Source: Elysia crispata
Lineage: Eukaryota; Mollusca; Gastropoda; Plakobranchidae
NCBI GenBank assembly: GCA_033675545.1
Contig: JAWDGP010008055.1
Coordinates: forward strand, 356,001-420,000
Length of the DNA stretch: 64,000 nt
Direction of reading: 5' to 3'
Shown here piece by piece: positions 1 through 22,479 of the stretch. The translations under genes were made by a program, and so were the position numbers. The notes beneath the pieces are model-generated. The model was given only the letters and a program-made list of their open reading frames with translations, was not told where the DNA came from and did no database searches. Position 1 is the stretch's first letter. Each line of letters opens with the position of its first letter.

Positions 1-739
<739 letters not shown>

Positions 740-1356
740 GTCAATTTATTTTTGTGCTTTATGGTGTTTGCGTTGCTGATGAAGGAGCAGATTCTCTATT
801 CGGCATTTGGTTTCCACACACAGCCAACACTCATAGGTCTCATCATTATCTTCCAGTTCATATTTGCTCCGTACAATGAGGTCAGTTATTTCTAGGACAA
901 AAAATAAATACTTTTTTGTATATACGGTTTAAAGTTTTGTTTGCATCCCTCTTTTACCTTTGACATTAATTTTCATAAAAGCCTTACTTCTGACTGATAT
1001 TTTATGGAAATCTGTGATGGAATATCAAGGACCAAGTAAGCTCTCTTTGTCTTTTCTATTCAAATTTCATTGCTTTATTAATAATTTTTATGTTTTTATG
1101 CTTTCATTTTCAGGTCTTATCATTCGTCATCACCTACATTACTCGACAGTTTGAATTCCAGGCAGATGCGTTTGCACGTAGCATGAAGCACAGTTCTCTG
1201 CTTAAGTCAGCTTTGATTAAACTGAATGAAGACAATTTGTCATTCCCTGTAACAGATTGGCTTTACTCTGCTTGGCATTTCTCTCATCCTCCCTTGCTTG
1301 ACCGTCTACGTGCTTTAGGGGAAGGAGATGACAATGAAGATAAGAAACAGTCTTGA
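740..1356 (+). CDS. ZMPSTE24: CAAX prenyl protease 1 (ZMPSTE24/Ste24 family), last two coding exons
   Basis: This is the 3' end of a zinc metalloprotease of the ER and inner nuclear membrane that cleaves prenylated CAAX proteins; prelamin A and yeast a-factor are the classic substrates. Exons are 740-880 and 1114-1356, with acceptors ttgcag and ttcag, donor gtcagt and a phase-0 junction, ending in TGA at 1354-1356. The first exon encodes a membrane segment followed by the conserved QPTLIG...FQFIF.PYNE stretch. The second encodes FEFQADAFA, whose Glu is the third zinc ligand in this family, then LIKLN.DNL.FPV.DWL and the HPPLL.RL ending. The HExxH helix and the N-terminal membrane helices must lie upstream of the window, so the gene is truncated by the window edge and not broken. 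The acidic tail after the RLRAL motif is normal for the family. Identification rests on remembered family sequence. Confidence 0.93.
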
Positions 1357-4300
1357 GTTAACTTAGATTTATAAACTATTGCTTTACTTTTGAACAAAGG
1401 TAAAAAGGCAGGGTTATAACAGAGTTTGATAATAATATAAGTTTTCAGTTTATGGACAAATTCAAAAAAAATTTCACATAGAATGTTGCATCAACTTGAG
1501 TAATCGTTGCTGGTCTTAGTTTGATTTGTTTTGATTTGCTCAATCTTTGCATGGCTTTGGTTGCATAAATCATTGATCTGGTAATTTTTTTTCTGCCTCT
1601 GTTATTAAACATTGAAGTCCTATAATTTTTTAGATTTCTTCTAATTTAGATATGCCACATATGCCTTCAAGCTTAGAATCCTTGAATTCATCATTTACTA
1701 CCAGGGGCACTCTTCAAATCTTTGTAAATGCTGAGTAGTAATCTGCAGTAGTTCCAACATCCTTTTGCACATCATAATGTGGCATATCCTTGGGAATAGC
1801 TATAGATCTCTACAACCTCATGTTCAGATGGAACTGAAGGGATGTTATTGGTGCATTCAGTACAGGTCAAAAGATTAGCCCAAAGACTTTTGTTACTTAT
1901 ACTCAGTAGATACAGGATAGAATAGACAGGAATTTCACTTTCAAACCCTTTGAAATCTCCACGATAGACTGGTGACATAGTAGGAAAAGGTAGTGTCAGA
2001 GCAGCTCTGAATGATTTGATGTGAATACCAAGGAACTCTTTGAGATGTTGGTTCATTAAGGTGGTTTGAGAAAGCACTTTAGCTGTCGCAAACTGGGTGG
2101 AACAAAGTGTAAAGAATAGACAGAAGTGAAGAGAAATTTGCAGGGAAAAATACATGCACTGTCCAAATACTTAATGTTAAGGAGTGGATGTTCTACGTGA
2201 TAGCACTGGACCAAAATTCTATTTGGGTTTTGTCAGTTATTTTTTTCTATGGTAAATATCTAAGAAAGTGCAATATTTTTGCATATATTCTGTTGACTTT
2301 GGTATTGATTCGTAACTTTTTAGATTGAACTGCTGACATATAGACTTTTGTATGCAAATAGTTTAATGGACTTCAGATTTTGCTAATGAAGAAATATTTT
2401 TTAAAATTTTTCTGGGTGATGGATTATAAGTGAAAGCGCCTTTATGTCATGAGTGTCATCTAGAAATTTTAGCTTCTTGAATTTCAGCCATTATATCATT
2501 TGTACTTGAAATATTTACAGTTTGGTTTTGTGATTATGTTTTATTTTTTATGTTTATTAAAAAAAATCGAACAAAATAGAGATTGCAGTCAGGTTAAAAA
2601 AAAGCTGTACTATTTTAGCTGGACATTGAAATTAAAAAAAAAAAAAAGAAAATATTACATGTTACAAAATTCATAGCACTAGTCAGCCATAGGGGGGAAT
2701 TTTTTTTTTGTAAATTTCATCCGATTTTTTCTCTATTATTTTTTTTTAATTAAATATTTTGTACCTGTTGTAACCTATTTTTGTGTGATAATTATGACAT
2801 GTATAAAAAAATGTTGTTTTGATGTTCCTTTAAATCAAAAAGTACTTGAAAACCACAATGCCATCATAAATGAGATGGCTTGCCGATTAGTTTGTCGAAA
2901 ATTTCTCTGTGTCTGTCTCTCTGTCTTTCTCTCCCTCTGTCTGTATGTGTCTCTCTATATTTATCGATCTATCATATTTTCTTTCTCTCTCTCTCTCTCT
3001 CTCTAATTAATGAAGATTTTATACTTTTATAACAGGTCATAATGTGAGCAATAACTTGGAAAATGATTTTGTTTTATTATTGTACTGGATTCACTTGTTG
3101 TTGAACCTTACTTTTTATTTATTTTTTTTTCATAGAGGCATTAATTACTATAGTATACTTGATATTAGGATCATCCTCTCTCATCACAGTTAAGAGTTGT
3201 AAGAGCCATGCAGTTCAAAACAAAAAGAATTGTATAAGTGAATTACAAATTCTTTAACAAAAAGGAAAATACTATTTTAGATATTTGACATTAGCAGTGC
3301 ACTGGAAAATCAAATGAATAGTTTGTCTCTTACAAAGTGAGCATTTCGAAGACTTTTGGGGAACAGCTGTAATGCTAAACAAAATTTAGCGTGAATAGAT
3401 AAACTGTCTCACAAATAACTTTGCAAAGCACACATCATGCATCCATTTATGATTTAAACCTCTCTCATTAATGGAATTTTTAAACTTTTCTTTTTAAACA
3501 AAAACCTTGTTATTTACACCATAGTTGCACAAAGGCAAGGGGCTAGAGCTGCATATTTCATTTTAATTTTATAATTGTCAATGTAAATGCAAGCAAAACA
3601 ATTTTGAGTGGTACAAAATGTTTATCTTGCTGTGGGGGAACAGAGGAATTTTTAAATTTCATTTGTTATCTTAGTGTGCAGGCAAGATTAATAAGGAAAG
3701 AGTTGATCTGTTTACTAATCTAAATTTTGTTTCTTTGCATCATTACAATCCTTTGAAAAATGACATTGTGACACATGTAATTCAGCAACTGCTATTAAAC
3801 TTTTAAAATGGAAATTCTTTACCTTTAATGGAGAAGTGAGCTATTTTATAAGAATTTCTTAGATCCCCTGCTCATATAGGACATTGCTTGTAAAATTAAT
3901 TGTCAATCTACCTCTTTGAGAGGGAGGTACAACCTAGAAGTTTGCATTCAAAGCACAAAAGTGCTAGCGTTGCCAAAGCTATTATTTTTTTTTTTTTGAT
4001 TACTTGATGAATCTGGTACAAAATGAGTAGATTTGCAGTCCAACTTTGCCTTGCAAATAGCTGAACTTTGGAAACAGGATGGTTGTTTTTTTTAAATCAT
4101 CTTTCATTTCTTTATATATAACGGGTTCCTTTTATGAGCACAATATATCACTGAAATTGTCATAACTTTATCAAAAATACAAGTGGAGCAAAAAGAAAAG
4201 TTTCCCCTTGTGATGGAGCTTTATATTTTTCTACTTCTGGACTCATGTTCATTTACTCTATTTTTTTTTTTCATTTGTGAGTTGAATGTGGCCATAAATA

Positions 4301-4371
4301 AAAGTGTCTAGCTCCCTTTTTCCTTAATAAGGACAAATTCTAAAACTTAATTATATTAGTAATAACAACCA
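1357..4371. other. 3' UTR and intergenic sequence after the CAAX protease
   Basis: No coding exon is recognisable. The stretch is AT-rich, with A/T homopolymers and a CT/CTGT-rich patch at about 2903-3004. An ATTAAA polyadenylation-like signal lies at 1604-1609, and further A-rich sites follow near 2631-2650 and 4297. The real transcript end cannot be chosen from sequence alone. Confidence 0.6.
2903..3004. repeat. CT/CTGT-rich imperfect microsatellite
   Basis: A pyrimidine-rich, imperfect CT and CTGT repeat, ending in a pure CT run of about 18 bp at 2987-3004. Confidence 0.85.
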
Positions 4372-4638
4372 TCAATTAATCAGGTGCCCTTTATAGCGAA
4401 GGCTATCATGACCTTCTATGCATCTCTATTCCTTGTCACTCTCAGTGCTTCTGTCACTCTTTCCTACTTTGAGCCACTTAGTCCACCCAACATCTTTTCA
4501 CAATGTTTTCCAGTGCTGCGTTTTTCCTCTATCATTCCGTTTGTTTGAGGATGTTCTAGTTTCTCTCTTCTCATCACAAGGCCAAAAAAGGTTGCCTGGC
4601 AAATGAGATTCCTAATAAACATAGCTTCATTATAAGTA
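4372..4638 (-). mobile_element. RTE-like non-LTR retrotransposon relic (C-terminal end of reverse transcriptase ORF)
   Basis: Read on the minus strand, this stretch matches the C-terminal tail of the endonuclease/reverse-transcriptase ORF carried by a widespread invertebrate non-LTR family: QATFFGLVMRREKLEH, then a GMIE.KR...EKML block, and a degraded RVT.ALK..RDRD.WKVM tail visible in shifted frames. The relic at 22480-23272 shares this tail at the nucleotide level, for example gtggctcaaagtaggaa. It is a 5'-truncated, frameshifted fragment, as expected for LINE-type insertions. The element at 4639 abuts its upstream end. RTE is the best family guess, from memory. Confidence 0.75.
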
Positions 4639-5429
4639 CAGTGCACAACACTTATATTGACAAGGTCTTTATCGACTTTTTTCATATATCGACATGCTTT
4701 ATCAAGTCCGAATTTTCCCCCTATTTGCTGTATATAATTACAGTTCTCTATATCAACTCTCTCTCTCTCTCTGCTTTTCTCTTATATCGACATCTATATC
4801 ACCAAGGTAACCCAGCATAAGAGGCCCGGTGACAAAAAAAAATGATCTCATTCACGTCTTTGTCTCTCTCCGTCTCAAAATCCCTCATTGTGGTATGTTA
4901 CATCGCAAAGCGAGTGGCAATCCCTTTGGTCCTGGAGGTGTGGTGGAATGATAAGGGTGGGGAGGGGAAGAGGGGAGGTGAACCGTGGTGTGACCACTGG
5001 GCCTGTAATGTAGTATATAACATTCAATGATTAACAGGGAGTGGTGAGGCTTAGCCTACTGGGCTGAATGGTAGGCATGTTGGAGCCTTGAAAAGTTCTC
5101 CAAGCAAGAAAGTGATCAGTGATGCACTCAGGCAGTTAGGACTTAGGCTAGCACTAATCAGGCTTGGAGTACAACAACAGAACAGGTTGAATCTAGGTCG
5201 AGGGGAGGGAGAGACTGTACGTTAGCAAGAGAAAAGCCACGTGAATTTTTCACAACAAGGGAAGTAATTGAAAGTTTACAAGCCACTTGTAATTGCTCTC
5301 TCTTAAGTATACAACCCTGTATGTACATATAGTGTAATTTATAGAAAAAAAATCATCTTTATATAGTTTTTGCTTATAACGACATAGAAATTTTGGACCC
5401 TTGTATGTCAATATATCAGGAGTGCACTG
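4639..5429. mobile_element. TA-flanked DNA transposon, Tigger/pogo-like, non-autonomous
   Basis: The left end reads CAGTGCACAACACTTATATT and the reverse complement of the right end reads CAGTGCACTCCTGATATATT. Both ends therefore start CAGTGCAC and share ATATTGACA slightly further in. Both are flanked by TA (637-638 and 5430-5431), the target duplication of Tc1/mariner/pogo-type elements. At 791 bp with no intact transposase frame it looks non-autonomous. The interior contains a G-rich patch at about 4930-4990. Confidence 0.7.
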
Positions 5430-8400
5430 TACTGTGTGAGGAGAAGCGAAAATTTACTTTATGATGTGAACCTTACTACAATGTTCTTATTAAAATAAAA
5501 AGTCAAGACACTGAATTTGAAATAGAAAAAGAAGGCACTTTGTGCTAGAGTGCTACTTGGTATGCATTTTATGAAAAAAGAATGGTGTAGAGAGCTGTGC
5601 TTTATCTATGCTTTTGTACACATTACTTTCTCCACACATCAATATATCGACAATTTGATTCAGGCCTTTTATTTCATTAATTAAAAAAAGAAATTCATCA
5701 ATAACTTGTTCTTTCTCTTATAGTGAATTGTAAGTTTTCTAATGTGTTACATAGAACTATGCATTTCTTAAGATTTTAGATATATTGTAATACATTTTAT
5801 GACTAAGACTAAGAGTTATGTGAAGGAAGAGCAATAAAAGGGAAAGTGGAAAGGTATCAGAATTGAAGTTATTTAAAAAATTGATTTGTCTTCAAATGTA
5901 GTATTAGAAAATTAAGATCAGTGGGAAAGAATATGATTGTAAATAATTCAAAAAGTTGTTCAACAGAGAACTAAATAAAGCCTGCAATTTGGTTCTGTGA
6001 AGACCTTTTAACACAAAAAAAAAAAATGAAAATTGAGGTGTCATGGGTCCAAAAATTTCAAAATCAACAGGATTTACAAAGATGAGGACTCTACAAGGTA
6101 AGAGAAAGACAGGTGGGCAAAATAAGGAACTATCCTAAAGGAGATGTGATGTGTATTCTTCAACTACAAAAATAGCAATTTTGAACAAGAAAAAAAATGT
6201 TTAAATAATATTATTATATCTAATTTTGAAAAAAAAAAAAACTTTATTAAAAACAATCCGTTTGGCTGTTAAAAATAAAATAGAAAAGTAGTCTTCCATA
6301 AATACATGCTCAGTTTTGGCTGATTTTTACAAAGATGAAATTATAATCAATTATTGTTCTGTGGTATTACAGGCAATATCTTGTTATTTAATCATCAGGA
6401 TCAATTACATAACTACTGTAGATAGGTATAACTTATTAAAAAAAGATTAACAATAACAGTGCATTTTCCGAAAAAAAAATTTTTATTTTTATCTAAAGAC
6501 GTGGTGGAAAAGGAACCTGAATCATCCGTGTAATGAAGAAACAACATGGAAATAATAAGTATCACTTAAAATTTAAATCATAAATTTTGTTGACTTAAAA
6601 AAAAATTAATTGGGAGATTTAGAACCAAATGGGAGGCATAACGTTTTCAATTACCATGCAGATTCACAAGGAACAAATATTACAATTTGAAGGAAAAGAA
6701 ACATACATAAAACTAGCAACAAAGTATTGGCTTTAGTATGCTTTTATTTCAATAGCAAATCCATTATAGAGCACACAAGGCATGGCAAAAAAAAAAAAAA
6801 AGAAAGAACATTGTGTTTCATAAAAATGCAAATGTTGGCTATAGCCCTAAAGTTGGATATTCATCTTAATGAGATTTAATAGATTGGATTTTTTGCATTC
6901 TTCTAGGAATTAAATATTAGAATGTACAATATTTTTCAAAACACACTCTGACTAAGTAAAGTGCATCTGTCACACTTTGAAAGGCAAAGTTAAATTGTTT
7001 TTACTGAACAAGAAAGGCTTAATCACTTTCAAAAACCTTTTTTGCTTTGAGCCACCCAAAGTTTTATTTCTCATTTCTCTTCTTTAATAAACGGAATCAT
7101 TCTTTGTTTCAAAACCAATTGTCTTCAATTAACAAAATTTAATTGGTGTAATGGTTTTGGTAAGAATTAAGACTTTGTGGAAAAAATACTGAATTTTAGT
7201 ATGCACTGGTTATGTTGATTTGATCAGTTATAAGTTTCTCTAATCATCTTGAGGCTGATTATATAGCAGGTCTATCTTTGTTTGAAAAAAAAATGTTTGC
7301 AGATTGAGCATGAAGCTAGGCATATTCAAAAGGCACAAAAAGCACTGTATTGTATCCACAATTTCCAGCAACCAAAGTACGTTGCACATATGTAAATACA
7401 CCTTGATTGAAATGGAAAATGAATCATGATTCTTGAAAAATTTTTTAATTGAATTTTTTCAAATGCTAACACACACACACACACGCAAGCTCACAGGTGT
7501 CGTATAATGAAAGGCAGGTACAGCTATCTGAACGAGTCTGAAAAATTTTGTTTCAGATAATCCAAGAACAAATTCATATCTTGGCAAGGGATTATCCCAA
7601 TTTCCTTGATTTCAAAAAAGAAGTATTGGTACAAGACAATGAAAATGCAACTAAGTTACTGGTTCCACACAGTGGAAATATCACATACATCTATGTTGAA
7701 ACCAAAGGCTGATTCTTGAGACGAACGAGTTTATGAAGAGGAAAACCATTAGAGATTGAGTGCAAAAATAACCAGGAGAAGCAAATGCTCCTGTTTATGG
7801 CTTTTTATTTCTCTCTTGACAAATGCCATGGGATTGAGTCAGATGCTAAAAATCAATTGCTTTACAGAATTAGTGTTTTCCAAGTGATCTAATTGCCACT
7901 AAATAATTACAAATTTGCACAGTTCATGATGGAAAAGTGATATTCAAATGCCCACAATTTTAAAATGTGTTTGCCATATCCAAAAAACAGAACTGATCTC
8001 TAGTAAGCTGCAAAAAATGCCAGCTTTAACAGGATACATATAAGAATATTTAGCAATTTTCTCAGGTAGTTAAATGTAACATACTATGGTGTTATAGCTT
8101 AACTTGTAACAATACAATTTTGGTTGTTTTTTTTTTTCTCTGCAATCTCAACAACAATCTATAGCTTTATGAATATTATTATTCTTTTGCGAATGGCAAA
8201 AACATGAAAAAAATCAGTAAAAAGAAAGGATAAAAAAAGCTTAATTAAGAGTTTGTCTTAAAGTGCAATTGACTCATGGGCATCTCTCTTTCTGCTAGTA
8301 GGGACAGCACAGTGGCATTCAAGCCTCAGTTTTTGATCAATGAATAGGCATGCAACAACCCTAACATATAATTAGGCATTATTTTACCTGTTCTGTTTAG

Positions 8401-11400
8401 TATAAAAATGACAAGCTCCCTCCATGCTTGTCAAAAGTAGAACTTATCAACAAAAACAAAACTTGATTTCATAAAATGTTTTTCCATAATGAATCATAAC
8501 TTACAATCTCTTCCTCTTAAAAAAATAGACTCAAAGCTGAGCAACTAAATACTAGTAAAAACATTTGAAAAACTAATCATTTTGAGTTTGATCTTTATGC
8601 ATATTTTACAGAGATTCCAGATCAAGATTTAGAAATAGCTCTTTGGTGCATCCAATGTCAAACTAAAGCCTTTCCTCTAAATAGTTTGTATCAAACATGG
8701 CTTTGACATCTCCATGTAATGCCTATATCAAATAGGTTATTCTTGTAAGTCAGTCAAACAACGCAACTATTTATGACCTTTTAAGAGAAAGGAAGCACTG
8801 GTCTTTTAGGCACCTCCCAATATCTCAGATTTGACAATCTTTATGACAATATTATGAGAGTTCCATATAACATTTGAAGTTACACAATTAAATTGACCCT
8901 TTACCGTTGCCTTATACAAAGAGGTTGAAAAGATCATCAATTATTTGACAACTTGAGAGTAGCATAACATTCCACAGACTTGAAACACCTAAAATGGAAT
9001 GTGTTTTGAAAAAAAAAATTGTGCATGATAATGGCACAAGAATTAAGACAAATATATGGATGCAATTTGTACAGATCGGTACTGAAAAAGGCCACTCTAC
9101 TTTCATCCAAGGCCGAAGGCAGTAATAAGGTACAGTAGAGAGTAATTAAAATTTACTCAAACATACCTCAGATTCAAAAAAAAAAAAAAAAAAAAATTAA
9201 AAACATAACTAGATAGCTCTGCAAGTTATAAAAGTACAAAGGTTAAAAGTAATTGACTGTCCTTTTATCTTGCCAAAGGAGCATCAAACATAAACATTAT
9301 AAAGCATAACAACTGCTAATCATTTCAAACCCTGCAGAGCTTCATAAAATTTTGATAAACTATTTCTCAACAAAAATTTTCTCCAATTGTTTTGACCCAC
9401 GATGTTTACAAGACCAATTTAACTGCTGAGTTGACGTTAAATTTTCCTGACTTCTTGGAATAAAAGATTCAAACACAATAGATAAAGTGAACTATTCATG
9501 CAAAATGTTTCACAATTCTATGACACAACTGCAAAGAAGACATGGTCTTTCTTGCAAACATACTAACTTTTTATACTGCCAACTAGCCAACATTCACACA
9601 CACACACAAAAAAAAAAAGGACAATTTAACAAATGTACAAGTTGGTGTTAACAAAAGTGCCACAGCTGCAAACATATATTTCAGTGTAATACAAAAATAC
9701 AATTAAAAAATTTGTTTTTGATTTTTTTTTTTTTTGCTCCTGTGAATGTGAACAACCAGATCAGGAGTTTTAATGTAACTGCAGAGTGTTATATTGCACA
9801 TTTCTCCTTTGCAAATCTTTGCCTACGACGCATAAATGTGGCACAAAAACTAAGCCTTAGGAAAAAATCAATTCAAATTTAGAAATTTTCAAGTTAAGAA
9901 ACAAGTGTGAAAAAGAGCAAAATATTTATTTTTCTAAGGGAAGCTAAGGCATAAATGCAATTCGAAATATGATTGAAATTTTTGTACTTCATGACTGCAA
10001 AACAGACAGCACCCGATTAAATGCAGATAGCCAATGCATTTAAATTTGTGTACATTTTATGCCAGTTTGTAGGCCTAAAGAAAGAAATCAATATATAAAC
10101 TATAAAGAAACTCTCTTCCTATTTGTTCGTAATGAGGACTCAAATAATTCAGAGACAAGAAGCAATTTATAAAAACTGCTTATTTACAAACATGAAAGAA
10201 AAAAAATTTCTTGTTTGCAAATATGAAAAAATAATTGCAAAACAATTTTCATCTTAACTATTTAAAAAAATTAATATTCATAATTACTTGTTGCTTCAAC
10301 TGTGCCCTCCTCATTAGCAGATAGTCTACTGTTATTATCATACCATAAAGCAAGGCAATGCAATCTCCATCACCATATTCTCTCCACTAAACTGTGACAA
10401 GCCTATCACTACATTAGTAGCAACACTGATGCTTGGGTCTACCTGCCTATTGTTATAGTAATATTCAAATACAATTAAAAAATTTAGTTCCTGTAATGTA
10501 TAATTGGTCAAATTGCTAAAAAGTAATTATTTCCATGAATGAATGGATTAGCGGTGCCCCTCCCTTCCCCCAGATAGTCTAGTAAGCTGTTGGTGTCACG
10601 GCCAAGCAAGTCAGTCGGGAATGATTTGAGCCTCATTCTTTTAGCCGTAAAAAAAAAAATTACATGAACAAACAGAGAATTAAAGCTAGATAGAAGAGTA
10701 GATATGATAGGTATAAAAGTTGCCTCCACTCCTCTCTGTTTAAAGAATAAAGGTTGCTTTACACTTTTACATCCGTACTCTGAATTGTCAGCTAAGACTT
10801 ATGTGGTGCAGGAAGGAAAGGAGAGGGGTGTCAATGCTTTAATCTTGCTTCTGCATATCATTAACTCAAAAATCCATTCAAAGAAAGACGACATGGTGCT
10901 TAATCACTCTATACATTTTACTTCAAGCATTTAAAAAAGTACATATTACATATATATATGAAAGTTGGACATACATTTAATCCTCAATTTCTTAATTTAA
11001 AAATTTCAGTACTTGGTAGATCACTTTAACAATTATAATTGCAGCACCAAAGTAATACAATCTTTCATTTTATTGTAATCATGCTTTCACTTTATTTATT
11101 GTAAGATAAGGATGCTTTTAAGAGAGCTATATAGCACAAATTTTAAGGAATTTGAACCAAAACTCTGTACAATCAGAGGTTGCATGAGGCCCCTTGACAT
11201 TGTAGGGTCTCAGAATGAGCAAAATTTTCAACCCTCTAAAAATGAAACAACCAACTGACATAGCTTTGTATCATTCTCAGCTCACCATGCATCTGCAACT
11301 CTGGATATAATCCTTTAAAAAACCACAATGAGATATCCATTGATCTAATATCACTTGTGATGCCACAATAGGCATTATGAAGAAAGAAAGGGATACCACA

Positions 11401-12803
11401 ATCTAAGAGTAAAGCATAGCACGTCTACATTCTGAGTAGTTTTTCTAAGGATCAGCATTGATAAAAACAAAATTTTTTAAAGGTTAGATTTCACTCTGAG
11501 TTGAGTTCAATACTTCTCTTTCATCGTGACGAAGCATATAGTTACAGGTGAATTTGCAGAGATTGAGACAGAAAATTATTATTGGATTCAGTGAAAAGGT
11601 GGAATTGATCAATAGTTGCCACATGGGAATAACAGTTGTGAATCTAAAATCTTAGATATAGACTTATGATGACTGTATCATTCCAACGTAGGGAATTAAT
11701 ATAGGGCAAGTAAGTTAGGATTATCACTCAAAAATCAAAAGCTAGTTAGAGAAACTTCAGCAAAAAATAGCACTTAAAACATATATCACCATTTAAGATA
11801 TGATTCCTGAGAGAATCTCAGATTTTAATACCCTAATAAGTAATAGATTTGAAATGGGATAAAATTTCATCTAAAATATCTAAATTACTTCAGGCCAAGT
11901 TTTCCACTCTGGAAGAACCACATAAATGTAACTCCAAAAAAGATGGAACACCTTTAAAATTATGAAAGCAGATCAGAGTAATGTGTTTGAAGGCTTAGAT
12001 GAAATCAAATTTCAAGATCGAATGCCGAAATGAAAGTTTCATTACCTTTTGTTGAGTCTTGTCTTTGCGTATCCCTACACATTACAATCTCTTTTAATAA
12101 TATCCAAGTCTATAGATAGACAAAAATTTGAAGCACGATAAAGTTAATGGTCGGACAAGCAAGGCAGGATAAGTGGATAAAGATGAAAGAATGCACTTTC
12201 AAGAAAAAAAATCTTTTCAATGTTTTTGACTCGCTTTTCTTCTCTGAACCCAAGTGAGGGTCACTATGTAGCAACAAGAGATCATTCTGTCCTCAATCCC
12301 ACAAGAAGGTTTTTCAATAGCTAGGCAAAGAGATCAGTAACAAGCCTGCAATATCATCATAAAATGTGCAAATAGCATATTAATTGGGATAAATCTTGAG
12401 CAGCCTTGATCCTGTTTTCCTCATCACTAATTTAGCTTTAGCACCATAAAAGCAAAAAAATTCAATACACTTTATATGAATGGCTGTGGTTCAGTTTGAT
12501 ACTGAACTTCATCCTTTCGATATAAATTCTGATAAACACATACTAGTTTCCTTTTGTTTCAAGCCATAATTACTAAGGAGAAAAGAAGTACATCATGCAC
12601 TCAGCAGGCACCCATATTTTGCCTTGTTACTTGCTGCAGAATAGTTAGACACAGCTACCTACATTAGCCCATTGGGCTTTCTTGAAACCTCCAAAAATCT
12701 TTTTGCTTTGCTTCCAGCAGTCAATCATAGACGATTTTAACCCCCAAAATAACAAAAGACCACAGCCACAATGAATACATTTTTTTTTCAAGGCGGCACT
12801 TGG
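5430..12803. other. Convergent intergenic / probable 3' UTR region
   Basis: More than 7 kb lies between the two convergent genes, with no coding exon that I can recognise. It is strongly AT-rich, with many A/T homopolymers and short CA runs at about 7471-7484 and 9594-9608. Part of it is likely BTBD10 3' UTR on the minus strand. Minus-strand AATAAA candidates occur (for example about 6243-6248 and 11093-11100), but none can be preferred. Confidence 0.55.
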
Positions 12804-20432
<7,629 letters not shown>

Positions 20433-22479
20433 GGGCCTACCATTGAAACTGTAATGCGCTTGAATCACGCATACAGTCTGATTTAAAACTATCTAACTGT
20501 TTAAAAGCTCTGAAAATTATTTTAAAAATTTCAATTATAGATTTTTTTTTCTCACCATAAATACATTCTCATTTGTCATTATACAGATTAAAATTAATTC
20601 ATTTCATACTATCTACTAAATGTAGAACCATTAGTAAAGAAGCAGTATTAAAGTATTTAAATTTAAAATCAATAAATCTTTTTAATCTTCAGACTCAAAT
20701 TTGCAAAACACACGAAAAAAAAGGTTGAGTTATTTCTTTCTTGTGATGAGAACAACTTAAGTTTCGATATTTTCATTGCTCATTCTCTTTTATTGCAAAG
20801 CAAATCAAGTATCTGTGTTATTTCTTCTTTTGACAATATTATTAAAGATGTATGTAAGCTTTGTTGTTGGTTAAAGCTTTCAAATTTGAAATTTTGTTAT
20901 CGAAACGGGCTATAGCTCATTGGAAACGCCATACAGGTTTTTTTTACCTTGGCTTTCTAGTTAAAACATATTTGAATTATAAAGATCTTTTTTAGGGCAG
21001 ACAGTATCGATAAGACATAAAGTACCAAGTCAGTAAATTTAGCCATTACAATTTATATGATTACATTGTAACCTGCCTCAATGACAATGAGAAATTAAAG
21101 TGAGTTTGTGTCTAAAACCAATAAAACTGATTTAAGAGTCTTATAAGATATGATATAATTTGAGACACTCAAAAAACAGAAAATAATTTTTAAAGTTAAA
21201 AAATTATAATATATTATATAGCTCTACATGGCAATAAAATGTTTTCAAACTTATCGTTGGCTGCAGCAGAAATGAAATGCTAAATGCGAAATCCACCCAA
21301 GCATTATAATGCCTTTTTCCTTTTCATGAAACAATCATAACACAAAATAACATTCAAATGAAGCAAGTTAACAATTTTTTTTTAAAATAAAAAAGAAACC
21401 CCTAGTTCAACCCCCTTCCCCCTCCCCTGTGACTTTCCTTCCAATGATATATTATATTTTTTAAATGGTGACCTCCCCTCAAAAGCGATTTACAGGCATT
21501 GCATTACTCACCCACATATATACATACATTTTATTTTGATTTTCTGACATAACTTAAATAAAGAGGAAAATAAAAAGACTAGTCAGTGAACTGTTCCAAA
21601 ATCACATCACATTTTACATATTACACTCATTTAAATCAGATAAAAGAGTCCTGGCACCCCATCGTCAACTCCCTCCTATTAAGATTATCCTTAGATGTAT
21701 GAGAGCTAGCTTACTCAGTAAGACTTATTAGTAATGATACATTTAATATTATGCCTCTACAAGTTTTTCTTTTCTGATTGTCCCTCCCTCACTAGAACTT
21801 CTATTAGAATAAGAGTTTTGCCAAGTTTGTGGTCTCCATCGAGGAAGACATCCAACAACACTCTCTGTGAAGTGTTTTTGTCCAATCATCCATCAATGAA
21901 ACCTTGCAACAGCTTTGGCCAGCAACAAGTAAAATTTAGATAAAGAATACAGAAATCTCAAATTTTTAAAAATAAATTTTGTATAGATCACTTGCAATTT
22001 CTAAAGTTTTAATCTAGGAAGGACTTCCGAATGGGTACGGAACCCCTGTCATACTAAAGAGGGCTTCATTTGATCGAGCATTAGAAAAAGATTGAGCTTG
22101 GCTTTTGCATGGGTAATAAAGAAAAGAGAAATTTAACTCAATAAGAAAAAATTATGGCATCTTAATATAATAAACCAACATACCCAATCAGAAGTCCTAC
22201 TGTAATCTCTTGCACTTGCAGTTGCATTGCTTTGTGTAAAAAAAACTGATTAAAAAACAAAAATATTGCTATTGCTATCTGAAGATAGATAGAAAATACC
22301 TATGAGTGATCAAAAACATGTACTGTGAACAGACAGCTGCAATGCGAGTTCATGGGGAAATCAGCTCATTTTAAAAAATAAAATATGGTGTCAGACAAGC
22401 CATACTGTCTACTTTCCCCAGACTTTTTCTCTACCTACAGTGAAATTATTATAATGCGAAACCTACAAGGATATACAAG

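Noticed and set aside
1772..2155. 127 aa minus-strand frame downstream of the protease gene
   Set aside because: No recognisable homology. It lies where the protease 3' UTR is expected and has no clear splice or promoter context. Chance remains the simplest reading, though it is one of the longer non-repetitive frames.
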